This document shows positions 35,001-41,810 of a stretch of DNA of 64,000 nt, piece by piece. The DNA comes from Lignipirellula cremea (lineage in GTDB: Bacteria > Planctomycetota > Planctomycetia > Pirellulales > Pirellulaceae), in contig NZ_CP036433.1 in NCBI RefSeq assembly GCF_007751035.1, positions 8,041,001 to 8,105,000 on the forward strand. Reading direction: 5' to 3'. Positions within the stretch are counted from its first letter, which is position 1. Each line of letters starts with the position of its first letter. Under the pieces are notes generated by a model. It saw only the letters and a list, made by a program, of their open reading frames with translations. It was not told where the DNA came from and ran no database searches. Made by a program: the position numbers and the translations under genes.

Positions 35001-37213
35001 GGGTCAGCCGGAGCATCGCCAGCTTTCATCGGATCGGCCGGAGCATCACCCGCTTTCATCGGGTCAGCCGGAGCGTCACCCGCTTTCATCGGGTCAGCCG
35101 GAGCGTCACCCGCTTTCATCGGGTCAGCCGGAGTATCGCCAGCTTTCGCCGGATCGGCCGGGGCATCGCCAGCTTTCGCCGGATCAGCCGGGGCGTCACC
35201 CGCTTTTGCCGGGTCGGCCGGGGCGTCACCAGCTTTCATCGGATCGGCCGGAGCATCGCCGGCTTTCGCCGGGTCAGCCGGAGCATCGCCAGCCTTCGCC
35301 GGGTCGGCCGGAGCGTCGCCCGCTTTCGCCGGGTCAGCCGGGGCGTCACCCGCTTTCGCCGGATCGGCCGGAGCATCGCCAGCTTTCGCCGGGTCAGCCG
35401 GAGCGTCGCCAGCCTTCATCGGGTCAGCAGGAGCATCGCCAGCTTTCATCGGATCAGCCGGGGCATCGCCAGCCTTCGCCGGGTCGGCCGGAGCATCGCC
35501 GGCTTTCATCGGATCAGCAGGTACGTTGCCGGCTTTCGCCAGTTGGTCGGCGGGCATTTCTTCGGCCGGAGGAGTGGGTTCCGGCTGGAGGGCAGCCGTG
35601 ACCTGTTTGGCAATGTTGCGTTCGGCGGCGGCGGCCCGTTCGAGGGCTTCGGCGGCGCGAGCCAGTTCGCCCACTTCGACCGCCTTCTGGCGACGCTTGG
35701 CGTCGGCCAGCTGGGCTTGCGTTTCGGCCAGGGCGCGATCGACCGCATCGGCGGCGTCGGCCACGATCTGCTCGCGGGTTTCGGCTGCTTCGGGGGCTTT
35801 ATTCTCGAGCGCTTTGGCGGCCGTTTTGGCTGCTTCCTGGGCGTCGGCCAGGCGGGACTGCACGGCTCCGGGAAGTTCTTTGGCGTCGGCAGCTTCCAGC
35901 TGGGTGACGGCTTTGGCCTGTTCGGGCTGGGCAGCGGCCGGTTCGGCGGCTGCTTTCTCGGCGGCGGCGGTCTGGGTCGCGGCGGCTTCTTCGAGCTGGC
36001 CTTTAAGTTTTTCGAGCTGTTCGACCTGCTCGGCCAGTTCGTCGGCGCTGCGGTCGGCGTTTTCGACGTCGATTTCGTTTTTCAGTTTCTCGGCGATCTC
36101 CGCGAGGCTGCCGATCACGCGGGATTGTTCCTGCTCGACGGCTGCTTTCTTCCCCTGGAAGAGTTCATCGGTCGCGGCGTAGGCGGCCTGTTTGGCCTGG
36201 TCCAGTAGCGGCGTGGTGTTGGCAAAGCGTTCCAGGGCGGGCGCCGCGCGGCCGAGTTCTTTGTGCAGTTCGGCCTGGGCGTCGAACAGGGCTTTGGCCT
36301 TTTCCGTCGGTTCGCCCGTGGCCGGATCGACCAGCGCCGTGGCGCGGGTTTCGGCCCTGATTTCTTCCTGACGTTTGAGCATCTCTTCGACCAGCTTGAG
36401 GGCCGCTTCACGGTCGGCGCTCAACAGGCCGCGGGCTTCTTCGACGACTTCCAGCAGGGCTTCCAAACCTTTGATGACGGCGGTCTGGCTGTCGGCGGCC
36501 TCGCTGTAACGGGTCTGCTCCAGCGACGCGTAAGCCGCTTCAAGCGATTCTTTCACCTGGGCGGTGGTCAGTACGCGCAGTCCTTCGCTGGCGCTGGCGC
36601 CAAGCGGCCCGCCCCAGTCGGCCGCATCGTGCAGGGATTCCAGCAGGTTCAAATACACCTGGGCCACAAACCGCTGATCCTGCATCGCTCGCAGGGCGAC
36701 CTGTTCGCGGCGGGCGTCGGGCGTGGAGGGCAAACCGCGGGTCAATTCCCGGGTGCGGGTTTCCAGCGTAATGAGCTGCTGAATCTGGGCCGAGATCCGC
36801 GACAGCTGCAGCCGGCGGAGGACTTTCTGGCGTTCAGCCATGATCGTCAGCACGACCTCGCGGGTCTTCGACTGGGCGGCCGCCAGGTGGCCCCGGCGAT
36901 CATCGCGATCGGCTTCTTGCGCCTTGATCAGCAGGTTGACGACGTCCTGCATTTCCCGATCGACCAGGGTGTCGATGTTCTTCCGCATGCCCTGGATTTC
37001 ACCATAGACAGGCAGCTCCTGCAGGCCGTTATCTTCCAGCTGGCCCAGCTGCAGATCCAGCACCGAGGTAACCAGCTCGCGAGCCAGGAACCGTGCTTTC
37101 TCTTGCGTTTGCTGCTTGCTCCGCAGCGTGGTGCTTTCAACTGCTCCCAGGGGAGGCAGCGCGGCCAGCGAACTGGCGGCAATCAGGACGACCAGGATCA
37201 GGACCCGTTTCAT
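32096..37213 (-). CDS. Exported 1705-residue repeat protein of the MoxR/vWA operon
   Basis: The protein starts MKRVLILVVLIAASSLAA, a signal peptide, with GGAGA close upstream. Residues 30-550 are Ala/Gln/Glu/Lys-rich helices, probably coiled coil. Then come 20 copies of GDAPADP[AM]KA (about 562-761), a second long helical Ala/Glu region, 15 copies of MGDAG[EQK]P (about 1260-1364), ten copies of G[EQ]GQTP (about 1449-1508), and a GEGQGQ array of 64 residues (about 1542-1605). The C-terminal 100 residues are Ser/Gly-rich and then basic. The start codon overlaps the stop of the upstream DUF4175-like gene by ATGA. Function is unknown. The arrays may be flexible spacers in the cell envelope. Confidence 0.85.
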   Translation of the reverse strand: MKRVLILVVLIAASSLAALPPLGAVESTTLRSKQQTQEKARFLARELVTSVLDLQLGQLEDNGLQELPVYGEIQGMRKNIDTLVDREMQDVVNLLIKAQEADRDDRRGHLAAAQSKTREVVLTIMAERQKVLRRLQLSRISAQIQQLITLETRTRELTRGLPSTPDARREQVALRAMQDQRFVAQVYLNLLESLHDAADWGGPLGASASEGLRVLTTAQVKESLEAAYASLEQTRYSEAADSQTAVIKGLEALLEVVEEARGLLSADREAALKLVEEMLKRQEEIRAETRATALVDPATGEPTEKAKALFDAQAELHKELGRAAPALERFANTTPLLDQAKQAAYAATDELFQGKKAAVEQEQSRVIGSLAEIAEKLKNEIDVENADRSADELAEQVEQLEKLKGQLEEAAATQTAAAEKAAAEPAAAQPEQAKAVTQLEAADAKELPGAVQSRLADAQEAAKTAAKALENKAPEAAETREQIVADAADAVDRALAETQAQLADAKRRQKAVEVGELARAAEALERAAAAERNIAKQVTAALQPEPTPPAEEMPADQLAKAGNVPADPMKAGDAPADPAKAGDAPADPMKAGDAPADPMKAGDAPADPAKAGDAPADPAKAGDAPADPAKAGDAPADPAKAGDAPADPAKAGDAPADPMKAGDAPADPAKAGDAPADPAKAGDAPADPAKAGDTPADPMKAGDAPADPMKAGDAPADPMKAGDAPADPMKAGDAPADPAKAGDAPADPMKAGDAGADPAKAGDPAKEGVAKADAPQAPQLTQAKAAELAAKQQAVADVAQKIAEGVKNTSPEVAKKLAEAGEPIAEAQKQLAQAAKGEQPEASAMNAAKAANEAAKQLEQAAAELRKAAGESAAELAELADEQLGDVAAARESVENQIEKNNENDAAAKPQDVAAALNKVREAQAEQERAEGRQAAADAQDLARQVAEVAKKQEQANQAAKDVASGKANTPLEAARQQAAVADAADELAKQTKGAVAEALKEAAAAARESAKERVVGSPKRAEAARQQADAALAEAKASAQQEAEEAEAAPAGEPNAQAQQQVAQKAGEADELAGEASAEAKEALGAAQKQAAAAADQIAAGNKEEAKAAQKQVGEALAKAAGQLEKALGEKSEEAGEALTEQAAEAGQLAKQAAKVDSDAAAALQQAKAAAQQGAEQAENNPEAGEKAQAEAGRALERAAASLAAREQQIERDRDIANAIAKLAGDQQDARDEIAKQVEALDQLAKGDKPGDAGEPSKPMGDAGEPMGDAGEPMGDAGQPMGDAGKPMGDAGKPMGDAGEPMGDAGKPMGDAGKPMGDAGEPMGDAGEPMGDAGQPMGDAGKPMGDAGQPMGDAGQPMGDAGQPAQPSPEQVAAAKALQQATRQFAETQRATGEGAQQISGQREVANQPIREGLEAASRLTEPMEEAPGPADAPPMGDAPPMGDAPPMGEGQTPGEGQTPGEGQTPGEGQTPGEGQTPGQGQTPGQGQTPGQGQTPGQGQTPGQGQTPGQGLGTGLVPEAPEVTAQQIAGEDALAQASEALGEGQGQGEGQGQGEGQGQGEGQGQGEGQGQGEGQGQGEGQGQGEGQGQGEGQGQGEGQGEGQGQPMEGSTSSLASQGGNSTGGSPTTNTIPPNEAVQLNNAPEGDSRSGSGGEDSTAASRSYAEEPWFARLPPSLKQAIQSKSRRRPPRGYEERLRRYFESDR
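32396..32587 (-). repeat. 18-bp tandem array encoding GEGQGQ
   Basis: 192 bases: ten GEGQGQ units plus one GEGQ. Read on the opposite strand the same DNA gives runs of Leu/Thr/Ala/Phe, which explains the long antisense frames. Confidence 0.9.
32687..32866 (-). repeat. 18-bp tandem array encoding G[EQ]GQTP
   Basis: Ten units: five GEGQTP followed by five GQGQTP, exactly 180 bases. Three PPMGDA-type units flank it upstream. The ordered change from E to Q suggests expansion of two successive variants. Confidence 0.9.
33119..33433 (-). repeat. 21-bp tandem array encoding MGDAG[EQK]P
   Basis: Fifteen units in 315 bases. The sixth residue alternates among Glu, Gln and Lys while the rest is constant. 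Confidence 0.9.
34931..35530 (-). repeat. 30-bp tandem array encoding GDAPADP[AM]KA
   Basis: Twenty units in exactly 600 bases. The variable position is Ala or Met. Single substitutions (GNVPADP, GDTPADP, GDAGADP) mark the ends and one internal unit. Synonymous codon changes between units show the array is not wholly recent. Confidence 0.9.
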
Positions 37214-39279
37214 GGCGATTCTCCAATGCCAAGCTCGATTTCGAGAAGTTCGTTCGAGCGTTTTTCGAATGCTTCGTCCAATTCCGTGAGACCGGCTCGC
37301 ACCCCGCTTAGATCGGTGATATCAAGCACGATCGGCTCTCCCAGCCAGGTTTCCCCGGGGCGGTCGCCGCGATAATCGACGACCTTTAACGATAGTTTGA
37401 GGCGATCACCCGGCGAAAGGTTCCAAGCCGAAGTTTCCAGGCGAAATCTCCCAGAAAACGGCAGTTCTCCCGCCATGACTGTTTTATCAAGCAGGACGAT
37501 CGACTTCTGCTCCGGCGCCGCTACCTGCACGCTTTGTGCGGGATCATCCGCCGCCGACGCACTGCCGTCGTCGCTGGTCGCCGGGGCTGCGGGTTTTGCA
37601 TCAGGCGTTTCCGATTCTGTCGTTGCCGTATCGTCAACCGGATCCAGCGGACGAGCCCGTTCGATCTGAACCTCCAGGCCGATCTGGCTCACGCCGTAAT
37701 CATCGCTGGCCGAATAAGCGAGCAGCGGTCGACCCTGCGGCAGCAGCACGCGGTTCTGGTTCGCCATCGCCAGCTGGCCGCTGGGGGAGCGATCCGAACG
37801 CAACCGGATTGAGCCTTCCACCGGGCGTTCCAGGTGCAGCTCGTCGCTGTCGGTCGCGGTAATCTGGAAGCGCACCTCGGAGCGGACATTGCTGAACAAC
37901 GGATTGTCGGGCGGCAGGAACCATTCCATGCCGGAGTCGTCTTTCGATTCCAACGGGAAACGCTGCTCGCCTGCGGCCGTTTCGGCGAGCAGCTCGACCG
38001 AGGCCAGCGGCTTGTCGTTGGTCACCAGCACCGCCACGCCAACCTGCGAACCTTCCAGCACGGAAATCTGCCGGACGTTCGCCGCCGTGGGATGTTTCAT
38101 CTCTGCCTGGCGGGCATACTCGGGCGCGACGGGGGACAGGCGCAGCTCGACCGAAGGCAGCGGGATCATGTCGATATCGGCCCATTCGGTCCAGGCGTCG
38201 CCGACCAGGATCTGGTAAGCGATCGGCGCCGTAAAGCGATCCCAGCGAGCCCGGTACCAGGCGTTCTTTTTCCATGCGTCCGGCGGGCTGGCGATCTGCC
38301 GATCCAGCTTCTCAAGCGAGGCTTGTACGGCTTGAAGATTCTCGGCCGAGGCGAGTGCTTCGTAGGTGTCCGGCGCGTCGCCGGAAAGCAGATCGTAGAT
38401 CTCCGGCGAGGCAGCCCCAGCCAAGTTGCGGTCGGCGATGGCCGCCGCCACGAGATCGCGGGCGCTGGTCAGCTGGGCCAGGCGATCCTCGGCCGTCAGA
38501 CGCTCCAGGTCGATCGCCGCCGACTGGGCGCCCGACTCGGCCTGCAGGCGAATCTTGCCGGGGACCGGACCGCGGCGGTTTTCCAGCACGCCCGTACAGA
38601 GCACGCCAAAGGCCAGCGGCCGCGCTTGCGGCGAGACCATGCGCTGCGGCTGGTGACGGGCGTCGTCCGGGGACAGCAGCACCCGGCCGTTAATCTGCAC
38701 ACGCGCAATCTGCGTCGCCGTGGGATAGTGCGCGTCGCCCAGCAGCATCCGCTGCCAGAAGGCCGAAGCATGCCCCGGCATCCAGGCGATCAGCCCGAAG
38801 GCCACCGCGCCTGCGACTACCAGCGCCATCAAACGGCCGACCAGTTGCTGCGCGCCCAGGCCGTCAAACACATGCAAGCCGGGCGATACCTGGGCCATGT
38901 AATCCACCACGGCGCCGCTGAGCTGGGTGGAGCCCCAGCGAGCCGCCTGGGGACCTTCAAACTGCAAGGCCGCAACCAGATCGCTATCGATCTTGTTGCT
39001 GCGTTCCACCAGCAACGCCATGTCGGTTGTGGATTCACGAACGGTCAACAGCGGCCAGGCCAGATAGCGGAAAGCGACCAGCGACAGCAACACGCCGACG
39101 ACCAGCAGCACCACGCGCTGGGCCACATACAATTCGCACAGATAGTCAATCGCAAAGATCGCCAGCAGGGCGACGATCACCGTGGTCGCCACGGCCGCCA
39201 GGGCGGACAGCCAGCGCATGCTGGACCGCAGGTTGCGGAGCAGAAGCAATCGGGAGCGAAGGGTCTGGAGTTTGGTCAT
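37210..39279 (-). CDS. DUF4175-like membrane protein of the MoxR/vWA operon
   Basis: A 689-residue protein. Two closely spaced N-terminal transmembrane helices (about 20-50 and 55-75) lead to a motif region VRESTTDMALLVERSNKIDSD. A third hydrophobic segment (LMALVVAGAVAFGLIAWMPG) precedes FWQRMLLGDAHYPTATQI, which fits DUF4175-type proteins. The rest is predicted periplasmic, with Ig-like beta regions (VGVAVLVTNDKPLASVELLA) and an acidic Ala/Ser/Pro linker near the end. Its ATG overlaps the stop codon of the vWA gene upstream by four bases and its own TGA overlaps the next ATG, so three successive genes are translationally coupled. Confidence 0.8.
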   Translation of the reverse strand: MTKLQTLRSRLLLLRNLRSSMRWLSALAAVATTVIVALLAIFAIDYLCELYVAQRVVLLVVGVLLSLVAFRYLAWPLLTVRESTTDMALLVERSNKIDSDLVAALQFEGPQAARWGSTQLSGAVVDYMAQVSPGLHVFDGLGAQQLVGRLMALVVAGAVAFGLIAWMPGHASAFWQRMLLGDAHYPTATQIARVQINGRVLLSPDDARHQPQRMVSPQARPLAFGVLCTGVLENRRGPVPGKIRLQAESGAQSAAIDLERLTAEDRLAQLTSARDLVAAAIADRNLAGAASPEIYDLLSGDAPDTYEALASAENLQAVQASLEKLDRQIASPPDAWKKNAWYRARWDRFTAPIAYQILVGDAWTEWADIDMIPLPSVELRLSPVAPEYARQAEMKHPTAANVRQISVLEGSQVGVAVLVTNDKPLASVELLAETAAGEQRFPLESKDDSGMEWFLPPDNPLFSNVRSEVRFQITATDSDELHLERPVEGSIRLRSDRSPSGQLAMANQNRVLLPQGRPLLAYSASDDYGVSQIGLEVQIERARPLDPVDDTATTESETPDAKPAAPATSDDGSASAADDPAQSVQVAAPEQKSIVLLDKTVMAGELPFSGRFRLETSAWNLSPGDRLKLSLKVVDYRGDRPGETWLGEPIVLDITDLSGVRAGLTELDEAFEKRSNELLEIELGIGESP

Positions 39280-41741
39280 CGCAGATGCATCAATTTACGG
39301 AAGAGCCATTCACCCAGCATCAGCATCGCCAGGGCGATAAACCAAAGCGGAGTCGCCCACAGGGGCCGGCTGCGTGAGACGGTCTCAACTTCGGGTTCAA
39401 TATGCAGATCGTCCGCCAGCTGCGAAACGTTCGACAGCGTATAAGCGCGGCCGTTGCTGGCTTGCGCCAGATCGTTCTGCAGCCGCTGGTTGCGGATGCT
39501 GCTGCGGCGTTCGGCCGAGGAATTGCTGACCTCAAACCGCAGTTCTTTCGGCTCGTCGGTGAACGGGTCTTTCACCCGCAACACGTACTCGCCGGGCAGG
39601 TCCAGCGGCAAACGAATTTCAAACTCGCCCGAACGGAGCAAGGGGATTTCCACGTCGCGACTGACGCCTGCGGAACCGGCCGGTCCGGCCATGGTCAGCG
39701 TGCCGGTCAGGAAGCCGGCGGCCAGCTTCTCTTCCGACAGGGGCTCGTAGTTTTCATCGTATGCGCGAATCAACACGACCGCTTTGTCGTCGACCCGGTA
39801 GTTCGTACGATCGGCCACCAGCTCAAAACGTTTGTCGGTTCCCAGGGCGTGACTGATGGCCAGACGGTTGATCAGCTGGCCCCAGAAACGGGTGTAGTAC
39901 TTGTCGCCATAGCGGCGGCGGAGACGCCACATTTCGTCGTAGGCCACGTAGACCACTTCGCCCAGACCGTATTGCCGGACGGCGATCAGCGGCTGCGGCG
40001 TAACGCCGTCGGCGCAAGTATCGCTGGGATGTTCCGCCAGCACGATGCATTGTTCCGGGTGCAGCGCCTTGACCGGCTGGTACCAGGGAATCTCTCCCAT
40101 GTTGTCCCAGGCCATGGCGTTCTCGTCGGGGTTCTCGGAGAGACGCATGAACGGGTAAGCGCTGGCGTGGGGCGTCCTCTGCATGCGGAACGGACGAGCG
40201 TCACGCAGCGGCGCGTCGGGATCGGGGATGACCGGCAGCATGTCGGCGACCGGCGAACCGGCCAGCTCGGCCGGGCCAAAGCGCGGACCGCACATCACCA
40301 CCAGACCGCCGCCGAACTTGCCGACAAACTCCTTGAGCCGATCGCCAAAGCGATCGCTCAAAATGCTCCGCGGCATGTCGCCCAGGAAGACCACGTCGTT
40401 GGCGAAGAAGTCACTGCGTTTCGGGGTGAGCGTCGGTTCAAACAGCACGTTCGACTCGCGGACGCGGGGGTCGGACGAAGCCAGGTAAGTGCGAAAGCCG
40501 TCCATGCCGACCAGCGGGTCGCGATGAAACACTTCCTTGACGAAACGCCATTCCCAGTTCGGTTCATAGGCGACAAACAGCAGGCGGAAGTAATCGTCGA
40601 TCACCCGGACCTGGCGAACGTCCTGGTTATTCTCTTTGACGATCTCGCCTTCGACGCCTTTGACCGAGGCGAAGAATTCGAAGTCGCCAGAGGTTTCCGG
40701 CGTAAAGGGGAACTCGACCGATTCCACCGCCGAGTGCATCGTGACGGCCTTCCGGCCAACTTCAACGCGCTGCCCGTCCTCGCCCTGGCGAACAGCCCAG
40801 CATTCGACGATCGCCTGCTTGTCGGCGAGGCCCGTATGCCGGACTTTGACGGAGATGGTCGTTTCGATCCCCTGTTTGATTTGCGGATTGGTCTGCAGGG
40901 CGACAGCCAGATCGAGCACATCGGTCGCTCCCACGCCGACCGTATACAGCGGCGCTCCCAGTCGCAGGGCAGGGGAGTCATCAAGCGCCATGCCGGCCCC
41001 CAAAGGCGCCTGGCCCGAGTTCTGTGCGAAGTCGCTGACCACCACGACGCCGGCCAGACTGGCGACGCCGAACTGGCGGCCCACATCGGACATGGCGGCG
41101 CCCAAAGCCGTGACCTGGCCTTCGGTCGTCAACTGATCCGCCAGACCGGCAAGATCGAGCGAGTCTTCGTCGTCGCCCCCATCCAGACGGCGCAACTGGC
41201 TGGTGCTATTCCCGTCGAAGATATAGGCCCGCAGCCGAGCTTTCTTGTCGCGTTGCAGTTTCGTCAAAGGGTGGTCTTCGGGTTTCTGCCGCAGCCACGC
41301 CTGGATGTATTCCATGCGCGACGCAGGAGCCGGGCCGGTCTGGTCGCCGGCAGGCACGGCGGCCAGCAAAGCGGAGCGTTCTTCCGACGAGTATTCGTCC
41401 TCGATCCCCATGCTGTCGGTGCCGTCGAACAGCAGGTAGACAAACGGGTAATGATCATTCTGATAGGTGATATTGAGCACCGGATCGGCCAGCGTAATCA
41501 CCAGCAATCCCAGCAGCAGGCCACGGCCGCAACCGAGCGCCAAACGCCCCAGCAGCGGGCCCCGATGCTGCATCACCGTGTAAAAAACGACGGCCGTTAC
41601 AAACAGCAGGACGAGCGACAACACCACCCAGAACAAACCTTGCGGTTGCTGGGCCCATGCCGCGCCGAAGGAAACCGACGTCTGGTCGATCCTTGCGACG
41701 TCGTCCTGCCCGAGCAGCCAGCCTAGTGCTTGTTGATACAT
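39276..41741 (-). CDS. Membrane vWA/glutamine-amidotransferase-like protein of the MoxR operon
   Basis: An 821-residue protein. Two transmembrane helices lie at about 36-58 and 70-90, and a vWA-type metal-site motif DGTDSMG is at about 106-112. Beta-rich segments follow (VALQTNPQIKQGIETTISVK). Around 440-510 there is a class I glutamine amidotransferase-like fold (FVGKFGGGLVVMCGPRFGP), as in other planctomycete BatA-type proteins. The C-terminus ends in a transmembrane helix (PLWFIALAMLMLGEWLF). No catalytic Cys of an amidotransferase is evident, so this domain is probably structural. It lies between the BatA-type and DUF4175-like genes, with a 69-base gap upstream. Confidence 0.85.
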   Translation of the reverse strand: MYQQALGWLLGQDDVARIDQTSVSFGAAWAQQPQGLFWVVLSLVLLFVTAVVFYTVMQHRGPLLGRLALGCGRGLLLGLLVITLADPVLNITYQNDHYPFVYLLFDGTDSMGIEDEYSSEERSALLAAVPAGDQTGPAPASRMEYIQAWLRQKPEDHPLTKLQRDKKARLRAYIFDGNSTSQLRRLDGGDDEDSLDLAGLADQLTTEGQVTALGAAMSDVGRQFGVASLAGVVVVSDFAQNSGQAPLGAGMALDDSPALRLGAPLYTVGVGATDVLDLAVALQTNPQIKQGIETTISVKVRHTGLADKQAIVECWAVRQGEDGQRVEVGRKAVTMHSAVESVEFPFTPETSGDFEFFASVKGVEGEIVKENNQDVRQVRVIDDYFRLLFVAYEPNWEWRFVKEVFHRDPLVGMDGFRTYLASSDPRVRESNVLFEPTLTPKRSDFFANDVVFLGDMPRSILSDRFGDRLKEFVGKFGGGLVVMCGPRFGPAELAGSPVADMLPVIPDPDAPLRDARPFRMQRTPHASAYPFMRLSENPDENAMAWDNMGEIPWYQPVKALHPEQCIVLAEHPSDTCADGVTPQPLIAVRQYGLGEVVYVAYDEMWRLRRRYGDKYYTRFWGQLINRLAISHALGTDKRFELVADRTNYRVDDKAVVLIRAYDENYEPLSEEKLAAGFLTGTLTMAGPAGSAGVSRDVEIPLLRSGEFEIRLPLDLPGEYVLRVKDPFTDEPKELRFEVSNSSAERRSSIRNQRLQNDLAQASNGRAYTLSNVSQLADDLHIEPEVETVSRSRPLWATPLWFIALAMLMLGEWLFRKLMHLR

Positions 41742-41810
41742 GAAGTTAAAAAATCTGCAGGTCGTAAGGCAAGGGACAGGCGGTTCGCCGCGGCGGGACG
41801 AAAATTACTC

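Noticed and set aside
31900-36000. Regularly spaced repeats suggesting a CRISPR array
   Set aside because: The repeats are contiguous, in frame and coding, without unique spacers.
34902-36182. Long plus-strand reading frames with GASPAF-like repeats opposite the 1705-residue gene
   Set aside because: They are the antisense reading of the tandem arrays. They have no ribosome-binding site or signal peptide, and the minus-strand gene is supported by its signal peptide and coupling to its neighbours.
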